A DNA stretch of 32,492 nucleotides from Phycisphaerae bacterium (GTDB lineage: Bacteria; Planctomycetota; Phycisphaerae; UBA1845; UTPLA1). The translations under genes were made by a program, and so were the position numbers. Position 1 is the stretch's first letter. Each line of letters starts with the position of its first letter. The stretch covers positions 1 through 32,492 of the forward strand of contig JAUVGW010000013.1 of assembly GCA_030593565.1 (NCBI GenBank), given 5' to 3'. The notes under the pieces are model-generated. The model ran no database searches and had not been told where the DNA came from. It was given only the letters and a program-made list of their open reading frames with translations. Below, one piece after another: positions 1-8,671 of this stretch.

Positions 1-293
1 TTGTAAGGGTAGCGGCATTCAGGAGCCGTACCTCGACACGGTGCTTCGCGAATGAAGGTACAGCCTTGTGTTGTGTTCGTCTTGAGTCGACGTGCTTGTG
101 TGCCACTGCTTCAAGCAGTGTTCTATGAGGGTTGCCGCACATACAGAGGCACTGCTTGAAGCAGTGGCACACCTTGCGTCGACCATGTGCTGAACACATG
201 CACTCGTGAACGTGCCGCCACGGTTGAAAGGTATCAACAGATGGGCAGGATTGCCCATCCTACGGTTGCTGAAGTTTGTGGTTGTTTGTTCCA
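1..293. other. Gene-poor leader with nested palindromic repeat
   Basis: I see no credible gene here. The stretch is dominated by the inverted repeat at 86-183, described separately. Reading frames across it have no ribosome site and look like shadows of the repeat. Confidence 0.6.
86..183. repeat. Inverted repeat of two self-palindromic arms
   Basis: Two 23-nt arms, 98-120 and 150-172, are exact reverse complements of each other. Each arm itself contains the palindrome CACTGCTTCAAGCAGTG. The similarity extends imperfectly outward to GTCGAC at 86-91 and 178-183. The structure can fold as two small hairpins or as one long cruciform, the layout of paired REP elements. It lies upstream of the large PD40 gene. 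Its function is unknown. Confidence 0.85.
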
Positions 294-3200
294 ATGAAGC
301 GCCTGCTGAAACAAGTCTTCGCCGTCCTGTCTATTGCCGTCCTGATCGGCGCCGGCATGGTGATCTGGCATGTCTGGCCGCGCGAGCAGCGTTTCTATAG
401 TGATGCTGACACGATTCAAACGTCGGAGGAGGCCGCCGTTATTCGGGAGATTCTATGGCAGCCGCCGGTGCCGCTGTCGGCTGTCTTGAACACGGCGACG
501 GATGACTACGAGCCGCAGCTCAGTTCGGATGGAGGCGTGTTGTTTTTCGTCCGGGGCAAGGCGGGGCAGAATGCGAATATATACTACTGTCAACGAATGA
601 CGGATGGTTGGGGCGAGCCGCAACCGTTGGCGGCGGTGAATACGTCCTATGACGAACTCGGGCCGGAACTGTCCGCAGACGGGAAGACGCTGTACTTCTA
701 CAGCGATCGGCTCGGGGGCAACGGCGGTTATGACCTGTGGGTGTCGCGGCTCGGGGACAACGGGTGGCGCGAGCCGACCAATCTCGGGCCGAATGTGAAC
801 TCGCCGTTCAATGACTACGGCCCCGCCCTGTCGCCGAATGGCGTGACGTTGTATTTCTCGTCGAACCGCCCGCGGCCGGGCGACGCGAACCTGCCGACGC
901 CGTATGCGTGGTCGGCGACGCTGCGCGAGGAGCGCCATCAGCGGGATTACGATTTGTACATGACGTCGATCACGGACGGCGGCGCGGCCGCCGCGGCGCC
1001 GTTGGTCGGCCTGAATACGGAATTCAATGATGGCTCGCCGGCTGTCAGTTCCTATGGCGATTTCCTGTATTTCGCGTCGGATCGGCCGGGCGGATTCGGA
1101 CGGTTCGACCTGTATCGAAGCCGCAGGCTGCATGGCGAGCATGAACCGGTTTCAAACCTCGGCTCGACGGTCAACACACCAGCGAACGAACTCGATCCCG
1201 ACTTGAGCCTTGGCGGCTATGCGCTGCATTTCAGTTCCGATCGGGAGGTTGACGAGGGGCGAACCACCGGCGAGACGCCGGTGCCACAGTTTCGGCATAG
1301 GCCGGTGGACGGCGACGACAGCCCCGCCGACTACAACCTGTACCATACGACGTCGCGGGAGGTCTTCCGCGAAGTGCGAACGCACCGGGCGTCCATCGAC
1401 TGGGCGGGGCTGTGGCGGGAAATCGGTCCGAATCTGATGTGGGCGCTGCTCGCGCTGTTACTGACGCTGTTACTACTGGCGCTGCTGCGAGATTTTCGAG
1501 AGCGCCGAATGGGCCTGTTGACTCGCTGTCTCCTTGCGTCGCTGTTGGTGCATCTATTGCTACTGTTGTTGATGAACGTCGTGGAGGTGTCCACGGGCAT
1601 CGCGAATGTCTTGCGAGGTCGTGGGAAGATCCAGGTTGCGCTGTTGTCGAGTGCGTCGGGTGACGAGATTGCTTCCCAGATTCGCGGCGGCTTGACGGAA
1701 ATCGATATCCCGGCGCCCGTGGATTCGGCTTTGGAGCAGGCGGTTCTGGCGAGCGTGGTCGAGGCCTTCGACGCGGCGACCGAGCTGTACGTCGAGCAGG
1801 CGACGGTCGAGCTTGATGAAACACCGGTGGCCGTCGAATCGCCGCGCGATGCGTCGCAACCGGAGAATGAGCCGTTGCGACCGTTGGACGTTGACGCGCG
1901 GTCGGCGACGATTAAACCGGCGGCGATGGCGGATGTTGCCGTGCCGACGGAGGCGATGCCGATCGAGGCTGTGGAAAACCACGAGCCGACACGACCAACG
2001 GCGGTGGCGAAGCTGTCGAAGAAAGCGCCGGCGTCGGCGATCACGACGACACAGCCCGCGATACCTGTGGTCGATGTCGTGTTGAAACCTGATCGAATGG
2101 GCCTAGCAGCAGCCGAACTTGACGATCGGCCGGCATCGACTGATACGCCGCGCGATTCGCCTCGACCGACCAGCGAGCCGTTACGGTCATTGGATGTTAA
2201 CGTACATCCTGCCGCGATGGCCGCGGCGGCGACGGTGGAACTTGCCATGCCGACGGAATCGGCGCCGATCGAGATTGCCGAGAACCGCGAGCCGACGCCG
2301 GTCGTTGCCGCCGCCGCTCCCGGGCCAGTCAGGCTGGCGGCGGATGCGGCGGTCGGACGGCTTGTTGATACGCAGGCTGCGACGGGGCAGGTGCGAATCC
2401 GCCCACAGTCCGCGTCGCACGACTGGTCGGAGTCGCCGGTGTCTGATGCTACGGTGCGTCTGGCTGCGGATGCCATGCCTGTCGGGCAGGCAACCGCACC
2501 GATTTCCTTGCAGGAAGTCGATGCGTCCCGCCCGCGCCTGGATGATATCGTCATGCCTGTGGTGCCGACGGCGGCACATCTGTGGCACCGGCGTCTCGCC
2601 GGTGGTGAAGCGGCAACCGACAGGTCGCCACGGGTATGCGTGGCGCAACTGGACCGCGAACGAGCGGATGTGGCTGTGCCATCGGGAGCCGAGCCAGCAT
2701 CGTCGACGGATGAACTCGTGTTGCTACGGCCGGCCGGGCGGCCGCAGCTCGGGGCGCAACCGAGCGACGTGCTCGCAGATGCGCCGCCTCCGCGCGACGC
2801 GATGACGGCAGCCATCCCGGCGCGATTCGATCGAGCGGGGACGACTTTCGTTGCGATCGGCGACTCTGTCCGACTGGACCTGGGGCTGCCAACGGAGACC
2901 GAGCCGCCGGGCAGGCACGAGCTGCCCGGCAACGCCATTGGAACGATTCGCGGTCATATCGTCGACGTGGAATCAGGAGAACCGTTGGCCGAAGTCGCGG
3001 TGCGATTGGTGTTGCCGGATGACGACACGGTCTCCGTGACGACGGACGAGGATGGGGCCTACGAGATGATCGTGCCGTCGGTGCCGGAATTCTTCGCGTT
3101 GTCCGCGTCGCTTCCGGACTATGTGCCGGACACGGCGAACATCCCGGCGGCGATGCTGTCGGGTAGGCCGTTGACTGTCGATTTCGAGCTTGCCCGGCAG

Positions 3201-3608
3201 ACCGAATGGGTGGTCGCGCTCGAAGATGAACCGGATGTCCACCACCTTGGCAACGATCGGTTTGAGGGGCGAATCAACAGTCAGTTCCAAAAGTCCAGCG
3301 AGGGGAAGACCTTCCGCGGCAAGTTCGAAATCACGCTCAGCCAGCTTCCGCCGCATTGCACACGGGCGGAGGTGTGGCTGATGGCCAAGGGGGTGCAGTG
3401 CCCGCATCAGATTCGGATCAACGGCCGGCGGCTACGAGGCCGCCTCGACGAGTCTCCCGATGACGGCAGCTTCGGTTCGTTCCAAGCCGAATTCGATCCG
3501 TCATGGCTCGAAGCGGGGACGAACACCATCAAAATCCGCGCGGTATCGTGCAGCGGTGATTTGGACGACTTCGAATTCGTAAATGTTCAAGTCAGGTTGT
3601 GGCCGTAG
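294..3608 (+). CDS. Large membrane-anchored PD40 propeller protein with carboxypeptidase-regulatory-like domain
   Basis: A protein of about 1104 residues, probably in the envelope. The N-terminus has a hydrophobic anchor (MKRLLKQVFAVLSIAVLIG). Residues 75-350 carry at least five PD40/WD40-like repeats (LSADGKTLYF, LSPNGVTLYFSS, FLYFASDRPGG), as in TolB- and OmpA-linked propellers. Two closely spaced hydrophobic segments follow at about 380-430. Next is a long Ala/Pro/Thr-rich linker with a degenerate repeat of about 102 residues (PRDxSxPxxEPLR at about 517 and 619). The C-terminus has a carboxypeptidase-regulatory-like beta fold (IRGHIVDVESGEPLAEV) and a beta-rich end. I chose ATG 294; an in-frame TTG lies at 276, and neither has a clear Shine-Dalgarno site. 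Two palindromic repeats are inserted in frame (see repeats). The substrate is unknown; a scaffold or sensor role is a guess. Confidence 0.85.
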   Translation: MKRLLKQVFAVLSIAVLIGAGMVIWHVWPREQRFYSDADTIQTSEEAAVIREILWQPPVPLSAVLNTATDDYEPQLSSDGGVLFFVRGKAGQNANIYYCQRMTDGWGEPQPLAAVNTSYDELGPELSADGKTLYFYSDRLGGNGGYDLWVSRLGDNGWREPTNLGPNVNSPFNDYGPALSPNGVTLYFSSNRPRPGDANLPTPYAWSATLREERHQRDYDLYMTSITDGGAAAAAPLVGLNTEFNDGSPAVSSYGDFLYFASDRPGGFGRFDLYRSRRLHGEHEPVSNLGSTVNTPANELDPDLSLGGYALHFSSDREVDEGRTTGETPVPQFRHRPVDGDDSPADYNLYHTTSREVFREVRTHRASIDWAGLWREIGPNLMWALLALLLTLLLLALLRDFRERRMGLLTRCLLASLLVHLLLLLLMNVVEVSTGIANVLRGRGKIQVALLSSASGDEIASQIRGGLTEIDIPAPVDSALEQAVLASVVEAFDAATELYVEQATVELDETPVAVESPRDASQPENEPLRPLDVDARSATIKPAAMADVAVPTEAMPIEAVENHEPTRPTAVAKLSKKAPASAITTTQPAIPVVDVVLKPDRMGLAAAELDDRPASTDTPRDSPRPTSEPLRSLDVNVHPAAMAAAATVELAMPTESAPIEIAENREPTPVVAAAAPGPVRLAADAAVGRLVDTQAATGQVRIRPQSASHDWSESPVSDATVRLAADAMPVGQATAPISLQEVDASRPRLDDIVMPVVPTAAHLWHRRLAGGEAATDRSPRVCVAQLDRERADVAVPSGAEPASSTDELVLLRPAGRPQLGAQPSDVLADAPPPRDAMTAAIPARFDRAGTTFVAIGDSVRLDLGLPTETEPPGRHELPGNAIGTIRGHIVDVESGEPLAEVAVRLVLPDDDTVSVTTDEDGAYEMIVPSVPEFFALSASLPDYVPDTANIPAAMLSGRPLTVDFELARQTEWVVALEDEPDVHHLGNDRFEGRINSQFQKSSEGKTFRGKFEITLSQLPPHCTRAEVWLMAKGVQCPHQIRINGRRLRGRLDESPDDGSFGSFQAEFDPSWLEAGTNTIKIRAVSCSGDLDDFEFVNVQVRLWP
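1263..1289. repeat. ACCGGCGAGACGCCGGT palindrome inside a coding region
   Basis: A 27-nt copy of the family with stem ACCGGCG...CGCCGGT and flank GTGCCACAG. It is read in frame in the PD40 gene as a TTGETPVPQ segment. It separates the strand LHFSSDR from DYNLYHTTS, which are adjacent in the other PD40 repeats of this protein, so it appears as an inserted loop. Confidence 0.85.
2580..2606. repeat. Second copy of the ACCGGCG palindrome inside the same gene
   Basis: The same family in the opposite orientation (TGTGGCACCGGCGTCTCGCC). It is read in frame as LWHRRLAGG within the low-complexity linker of the PD40 protein. The frame stays open on both sides. Confidence 0.85.
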
Positions 3609-3629
3609 TGTCGCCCCCCGCAGCCGACG
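3605..3629 (+). repeat. GTAG-headed REP-like element overlapping a stop codon
   Basis: GTAG at 3605-3608 is followed by a sequence matching the REP at 25612-25637 with a few changes (GTCG, a C run, CCGACG). The TAG of the GTAG head is the stop codon of the PD40 gene. The stem is weaker than in the other copies, so this is a degenerate member. Confidence 0.55.
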
Positions 3630-4018
3630 TCGGGGTGTGTAGGTCCGCTGTCATTCCACGGGACAATCGACGTCTTGGCACGGCCCTGGGACAGCGCGAT
3701 CGGGCTCTACGTTGACGGGGGCCACCCCAAGTACCGTCTACTTCCGATTCTACTAAATGCTCTGCTCGGGCAACCGAGTACTGGTACACTTTGGGTGCCA
3801 CTGGCGGCTTGACCGCCAGTGCCGACACTGGCAGCAAGCTGCCAGTGGCACCCGTTGATCAAAGTGAACCACTGCGGGCAACCGCTCAAGAGCTTTGCGA
3901 AATCGAAGCGCGCCGTTACGATGAGTGCCACACGGGTGTCTCGCTACGGTTCCTTCACCCACCCCACAGCCCCCTGTGTTCGGCGCGACCCGAAGGAGAC
4001 AGGACAGGTTCAATCGAC
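3630..4018. other. Gene-free stretch between the PD40 gene and the truncated transporter
   Basis: No credible coding region. It holds the paired hairpin at 3793-3853. A purine-rich AAGGAGA near 3991-3997 lies about 22 nt before the next ATG, rather far for a ribosome site. Confidence 0.5.
3793..3853. repeat. Paired hairpin (BIME-like), GTGCCACTGGC family, copy 1
   Basis: The outer arms GGGTGCCACTGGC and GCCAGTGGCACCC pair perfectly. Inside are two hairpins, CTGGCGG...CCGCCAG and CACTGGCAGC..GCTGCCAGTG. Related copies occur at 15466-15524 and 26749-26833, all between genes. Confidence 0.9.
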
Positions 4019-4330
4019 ATGAGCGCGACATCCGCAGCTTCCCCCAAGGCCCCGTTCCGTCACATCCTTGCCTACACGACGGGCGACGGCGCCAACTCGT
4101 TGGTCCTGAACAGCATCTTCGGCTTCTCGATGCTTTATTACACCGAGGCCCTGGGACTGGACTACAAGCTCGCCGGCCTGGCGATGTCGGTTGCAACGTT
4201 TTGGGATGCGATTGCCAACCCGGTGATGGGGCACATTACCGACAACACCCGATCGCGCTTCGGCCGCCGCCACCCCTACATGCTCGTGGGCGGCGACATC
4301 GAGATGTTCGTGGCGTTGCTGGGCGCGTAG
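4019..4330 (+). pseudogene. Truncated GPH-family (MelB-like) sugar transporter fused to a dockerin tail
   Basis: The first 90 or so of 103 residues match the start of a glycoside-pentoside-hexuronide/cation symporter of the major facilitator superfamily. Visible parts are a first membrane segment (LVLNSIFGFSMLYYTEALG) and the loop motif DNTRSRFGRRHPYM after the second segment. Full members run to about 450-500 residues with 12 membrane segments. After MLVGG the frame switches to DIEMFVALLGA and stops, the same last residues as the dockerin-tailed protein ending at 6377. The DNA is shared from about 4290 through the stop into GGAGG. This looks like a deletion or recombination joining the transporter start to the end of a lost third paralogue. 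It is very unlikely to transport. Confidence 0.75.
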
Positions 4331-4408
4331 GAGGAGATTGCCCAATGGTCGCGGCAGGTCAACGACTTGGCCGACGTGGCATGTTTCTCGGATACTGGCG
4401 GAAAACGC

Positions 4409-4437
4409 TTGACTCCGAGTTGGCGGCGTGGTATGTT
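4409..4437 (+). promoter_or_regulatory. Sigma-70-type promoter of the first NxxGxxAF gene
   Basis: TTGACT at 4409-4414, a 17-nt spacer and TATGTT at 4432-4437 fit a housekeeping promoter. The same block, with the same spacer sequence, precedes the tandem paralogue at 6631-6659. This implies a 5' leader of roughly 135 nt before the ATG at 4581. Confidence 0.65.
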
Positions 4438-4580
4438 TTAGTTACAAGTCCAACGCTCACATGCGCGTTCGGCGCTGCCCTGGAAGCGGGGCCGTCGGGT
4501 TGCCATGCGGTGGACGGCCACGTCGTCTGAGTGTCGTAGGTCCTTTGGTCGGGGGGCGAACAAGGCGGAGGCGGCAAATC

Positions 4581-6377
4581 ATGAAAACGCGCGTATTGGC
4601 TTCGTTCGTCGCGGCGCTGTGGGCCGGCGGTGCGCTGGGACAGGTGTCGCCCCCGGCCGTGATCGAGTTGGTGGCTCACGAGGGCGATCCGGCCCCGGGG
4701 ATGCCCGGTGTCACGCTGCTGTCGGTCATCCACCCGGTGATGGATGCCGCCGGCAATGTGTTGTTCCGGGGCACGCTCGGTGGCCCGGGGATTGACACGA
4801 GCAATGACACGGCGCTCTTCTACGGCCCGCCCGGCGCGGTCCAGCCGCTGATCTGGAAAGGTGAGCCGGCCCCGGATATGCCCGAAGGCTTCGTGATCGC
4901 CGAGCTACCGATCACGGCGGAGAACGTGTCCGAGGGTGCGGACGCCGAGCCCGCCTGGATCGCGTTTACCGCGGGCGTGGCCGGGCCGGGCATCGTGCCC
5001 GGTGTGAACAGCCGGGTACTGTTCGTCGGCCCGCCGGGAGATTTCCGCAAGGTCCTCCAGGCTGGCGATCAGGCTCCGAACTGTGAGCCGGGCGTGACCA
5101 TCGCCGAAGCACCCTTCGGCGGCCGGCTGAGCGACAACGGCACGCTGTATGTATCGGCCGATCTGGTCGGCTCCGGCGTCCCGTACGATAAGGCACGCTG
5201 GATCGGCACGCGGGACAACCTAGAGCTGGTGTACCGCAAGGGCATGCAGGCCCCCGGCTGCGACCCGGGCGTGGTCTTCGCCTCGGTGGACACCATCCGG
5301 CACAACGACGCCGGACAGATCGCCTTCCGCGGCCTCCTGGCCGGGATCGGCGTCACATCCGGCAATAACACGGGGCGCTGGCTGGGCGGGCCGGGGACGC
5401 TCACCAAGATTAGCCGTGATGGCGATCAGGTGCCGGACATGGACGAGGGCGTGACCTGGAAAATCGCGGCTGGTATTGTGACAACCACCAACACGCCACC
5501 CGGCCTCGCCTGGGGCGATATTGCCGAAAGCGGGGACGTTCAGGGCAAGGGCGTTACCGGCGACAACGATTGTGTACTCTTTCTGGGCGATTATGACGGC
5601 GGGCTCCAACTGATTGCCAGAGAGGGCGACCCGGCCCCCGAGGCGGGCCCCGACGTGACCTTCGCCGGCTTCGCCTACTGCTGGATCAACAACCAGGCCG
5701 AGGCGTTTTACCTGGTCAAGTACGCCGGGCCGGGCATCACCGACTCCAACAAGTGGGCGACGTATTTCGGCCCGTATGGCGCCGGTGAGCTGACGCAGCG
5801 CGACGGCGATCCGGCCCCGACCTTCCCGCCGGAGGTCACGCTCTGGCGCATCGCCGCCGCAGGTGGGCTCGCGGCCATGAACGACGTGGGTGACGTCATC
5901 ACCCCGACCCAGATCGCCGGTCCCGGCGTCACCGACGACGACAAGGTGGTCCTGTGGCTGCGCCATCGCGTTCTTCAGCGCTGGGTGCCGCTGCTCCGCA
6001 GCGGCAGCATCATCGGCGGGCGTACGGTCTATGCTCCCGACGAGTACGATTTCGGATTCGGATACTGCAACCAAACCAGCGGCGCCGACGGTGTGCGCCA
6101 GGGCATGAACGACCTCGGCATGCTGGCGATGGTGCTCGAGTTCACCGACGGCACCGAGGGCGTATTCCGCATATCCCCGCCGGTCTTCGGTGATGCAAAC
6201 TGCGACGGGACCCTCGATGGATTGGACATTGCGCCGTTCGTTCTGCTCCTGCTGGACCGCGCGGCGTACGAAGCCCAGTACCCAGGCTGCCACGGGGATG
6301 TGTCCTGCGACCTGGACGGAAACGCCGCCATCGACAGCGGCGACATCGAGATGTTCGTGGCCTTGCTCGGCGCGTAG
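4581..6377 (+). CDS. Secreted NxxGxxAF tandem-repeat protein with dockerin-like tail
   Basis: An exported protein of 598 residues. The signal peptide is MKTRVLASFVAALWAGGALG with likely cleavage near GQV. ATG 4581 follows GGAGG at 4567-4571 with a 9-nt gap. The body has about seven copies of a unit with a turn like EGDPAPGMPGVT followed by a strand such as NDAGQIAFRG and a GPGI motif. This matches the architecture called choice-of-anchor tandem repeat NxxGxxAF proteins. The last 65 residues hold two dockerin type I-like calcium loops (DANCDGTLDGLDIAPFV and DLDGNAAIDSGDIEMFV). It is a tandem paralogue of the next gene, including the promoter. The ligand is unknown; a surface or matrix role is inferred. 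Confidence 0.85.
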   Translation: MKTRVLASFVAALWAGGALGQVSPPAVIELVAHEGDPAPGMPGVTLLSVIHPVMDAAGNVLFRGTLGGPGIDTSNDTALFYGPPGAVQPLIWKGEPAPDMPEGFVIAELPITAENVSEGADAEPAWIAFTAGVAGPGIVPGVNSRVLFVGPPGDFRKVLQAGDQAPNCEPGVTIAEAPFGGRLSDNGTLYVSADLVGSGVPYDKARWIGTRDNLELVYRKGMQAPGCDPGVVFASVDTIRHNDAGQIAFRGLLAGIGVTSGNNTGRWLGGPGTLTKISRDGDQVPDMDEGVTWKIAAGIVTTTNTPPGLAWGDIAESGDVQGKGVTGDNDCVLFLGDYDGGLQLIAREGDPAPEAGPDVTFAGFAYCWINNQAEAFYLVKYAGPGITDSNKWATYFGPYGAGELTQRDGDPAPTFPPEVTLWRIAAAGGLAAMNDVGDVITPTQIAGPGVTDDDKVVLWLRHRVLQRWVPLLRSGSIIGGRTVYAPDEYDFGFGYCNQTSGADGVRQGMNDLGMLAMVLEFTDGTEGVFRISPPVFGDANCDGTLDGLDIAPFVLLLLDRAAYEAQYPGCHGDVSCDLDGNAAIDSGDIEMFVALLGA

Positions 6378-6387
6378 GAGGCGTTTG

Positions 6388-6441
6388 GAGCATTTCACGG
6401 TTGGGTGTGGCACCGGCGTCACAGACAAATGTGAGATGCTC
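6388..6441. repeat. Imperfect inverted repeat after the first NxxGxxAF gene
   Basis: The arms GAGCATTTCAC (6388-6398) and GTGAGATGCTC (6431-6441) pair with one mismatch. The interval contains a partial TGTGGCACCGGCGTC copy of the palindrome family seen elsewhere. It starts about 10 nt after the stop codon and could help end transcription, but there is no T run. Confidence 0.5.
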
Positions 6442-6479
6442 TAGCCAGCGGTGTTTGTTGGAGCACGTTTCCAGATGGC

Positions 6480-6552
6480 GTAGCGGCCGACGCCCCAGTC
6501 GGCGGCCGGCAATGGTTTGTGTTCGACGTCCGACACGGGGGTCGGACGCTAC
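6480..6552. repeat. Inverted pair of GTAG-headed REP elements
   Basis: The left element starts with GTAG at 6480-6483 and contains the stem GCCGAC...GTCGGC. The right element lies on the minus strand at 6527-6552, with GTAG (read as CTAC at 6549-6552) followed by the perfect stem CGTCCGAC/GTCGGACG. The heads point away from each other, the arrangement of a bacterial interspersed mosaic element. Confidence 0.75.
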
Positions 6553-6630
6553 AGTGCGCGGGGGGAAGGGAGAAGCAGCGGCCGGGTCGGGGCCGACGGG
6601 GCTTGAGCGTCGGACATCTGCGGGATGCGC

Positions 6631-6659
6631 TTGACTCCGAGTTGGCGGCGTGGTATCTT
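6631..6659 (+). promoter_or_regulatory. Sigma-70-type promoter of the second NxxGxxAF gene
   Basis: TTGACT at 6631-6636, the same 17-nt spacer as at 4409, and TATCTT at 6654-6659. The surrounding block, including ACAAGTCCAACGCTCACATG downstream, is duplicated from the first gene. The leader would be about 95 nt. Confidence 0.65.
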
Positions 6660-6761
6660 ATCAATAACAAGTCCAACGCTCACATGCGCGTTCGGCCCTG
6701 CGTTGGAAGCGGAGCCGTCCTGTCACCATGCCGTGGGCGGACGAGGAGGAGGCAGCACATC

Positions 6762-8537
6762 ATGAACACGCGCGTATTGGCTTTGTTCGTCGCGGCGCTG
6801 TGGGCGAGTGGTGCGCTGGGGCAGGTGTACAGGCCCGAGGTGCCGATTGAGTTGGTGGCGCATGAGGGGGATCCGGTGCCGGGGATTGCCGGCGCGACGT
6901 TCACCTGGTTCTCGCCGCCGCAGATCGACGCCGAGGGCAATGTGTTGCTGCGAGCTTGGATGGCCGGCCCCGGCATCGATGCCACAAACGACGCGGCGAT
7001 CTGGTTCGGCCCGCCGGGGGCGATCCAGATGGTCGCCCGCGACGGCGATCCGGCCCCGGACATGGCGCCGGGTGTGATCTACACCGACGTGAGCTACTGG
7101 GCGCTTGTGTCGGAGACGGGTTGGCTGGCGTTCACGGCCTGGGTGTCCGGCCCCGGCATCACGGAAGGCGAGAACGACGCGGTCGTGTTCTGTGGTCCGC
7201 CGGGGGATTTTCAAAATGCGCTACAGACCGGCGATCAGGCACCCGGCTTCTGGCCGGGCGTGGAAGTATTCGAATCCGGTTATGAGTCCCTGGGCGCGGG
7301 ATTGACGGATAACGGCACGCTCTCGATCGGCGGCGGCGTGAGGGGGGTGGACCTGCCGCCGGACGGGACGCGGGCGTACTGGATGGGCTCGCGGGACAAC
7401 CTGGAGTTGATGGTCTGGTGGGGGATGCCCGCCATCGGATGCCCCGAATGTGACCCGGGCGTCACGCTCGACTGGGAGGACCTGCTCTCGAGAAACGACG
7501 CGGGGCAGATGACGTTTCGGGGCGGGATGAGCGGGCCGGGGATCAACCCGACGAATGACGCCGGGCGTTGGCTCGGGTCCGCGGGGGTTTGGGAGATGCT
7601 GCACCGCGACGGGCAGGCGGCCCCGGAATTCGGCGAACTCGTCACGATCATCTCGGCCACGGGCTCCCTGCACCCACTTAACCGGCACGGCGACAAGGTA
7701 AACAGAATAGAGCTCCAGGGGCCGGGCATCACGGCCGACAACGACTGGGTCCTGGTCGCCGGGCAACCTGATCCCATGGAGGTCGTTATCCGCGAGGGCG
7801 ACATGGTGCCCGAGGCCGGCGAGGATGTCTATGTGCGATCGATTGGCAACGCATACATCAACGACCTGCACCACATCCTCTATCGCCTGAGATACGACGG
7901 GCCTTCCATTGATGATACGAATGAGTTTGGGATCTACTACGGGCCGTACACCGATCCGCGGTTGATCCTCCGCGACGGAGACGCTGCCCCCTACTTCGCT
8001 AGCGGCACCACATTGGTAGGCCTCGGCGGGTTGCAGAGCTTTATGGCGATGAACGACATGGGGGATTTCGCCGGCATGACTTCGACCGACAAAGCCCCCC
8101 CCGGGGGTGAGAGCGTCGTTGCTCTTTGGATTTGGCATGGTCTCACGGGGCAATACGTCCCCATCCTGGAGCCGGGTGCGCACTTCCACGGCCGAACGGC
8201 TACAACCGATACATTAGGTTGTTTGGGCGAGTATTGGAAACTCACGGGCGGCGGCGACGGCCGACCGCAGAGCTTCAACGACGGCCGGCAGTTGGCGGTG
8301 CAACTGGACTTCACCGACGGCACGCGCGGCGTGTACCGGATCGGTCCGCCCTTGCTAGGCGATACAGACGGGGACGGAGTCGTCACGCTCGCCGAGTTTG
8401 CATCGTTTGACGCGTGTATGACCGGCCCAGGCGGCGAGCAGGACGAAGGTTGCGATCCGCTGGACTTCGACCTGGACAACGACATCGACCTGGCGGACTT
8501 CCGCGCGCTTCAGGTCCTCTTCGGCGAGTCGCGATAG
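6762..8537 (+). CDS. Secreted NxxGxxAF tandem-repeat protein with EF-hand/dockerin-like tail
   Basis: An exported protein of 591 residues with signal peptide MNTRVLALFVAALWASGALG, nearly identical to that of the upstream paralogue. ATG 6762 follows GGAGGAGG at 6745-6752. About seven repeat units are visible (ARDGDPAPDMAPGV, RNDAGQMTFRGGMSGPGI and others). The end carries two calcium-loop motifs (DTDGDGVVTLAEF and DLDNDIDLADFRAL), more EF-hand-like than the tail of its neighbour. The signal peptide and promoter are far better conserved than the body. It is probably displayed on or outside the cell; the partner is unknown. Confidence 0.85.
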   Translation: MNTRVLALFVAALWASGALGQVYRPEVPIELVAHEGDPVPGIAGATFTWFSPPQIDAEGNVLLRAWMAGPGIDATNDAAIWFGPPGAIQMVARDGDPAPDMAPGVIYTDVSYWALVSETGWLAFTAWVSGPGITEGENDAVVFCGPPGDFQNALQTGDQAPGFWPGVEVFESGYESLGAGLTDNGTLSIGGGVRGVDLPPDGTRAYWMGSRDNLELMVWWGMPAIGCPECDPGVTLDWEDLLSRNDAGQMTFRGGMSGPGINPTNDAGRWLGSAGVWEMLHRDGQAAPEFGELVTIISATGSLHPLNRHGDKVNRIELQGPGITADNDWVLVAGQPDPMEVVIREGDMVPEAGEDVYVRSIGNAYINDLHHILYRLRYDGPSIDDTNEFGIYYGPYTDPRLILRDGDAAPYFASGTTLVGLGGLQSFMAMNDMGDFAGMTSTDKAPPGGESVVALWIWHGLTGQYVPILEPGAHFHGRTATTDTLGCLGEYWKLTGGGDGRPQSFNDGRQLAVQLDFTDGTRGVYRIGPPLLGDTDGDGVVTLAEFASFDACMTGPGGEQDEGCDPLDFDLDNDIDLADFRALQVLFGESR

Positions 8538-8561
8538 ATGACGACTCGCCGGAGGCGGCGC

Positions 8562-8585
8562 CTACGTTGGAGCGCCGCCCGGCCT
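8562..8585 (-). repeat. Possible GTAG-headed hairpin
   Basis: Read on the minus strand, GTAG (CTAC at 8562-8565) is followed by a short GCGCCGCC...GGCG stem toward lower coordinates, within an extended GC-rich symmetric stretch from about 8545. It sits just after the second NxxGxxAF gene. The match to the REP pattern is weak, and the end point given is approximate. Confidence 0.3.
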
Positions 8586-8671
8586 CGTTCGTGTGGTATG
8601 GGTGAAACTCGCGAATGGGACTGTCCGGGGATTCTCGTTCGCGTGTTCGCCGATCAGTAGAAGGGAATCAC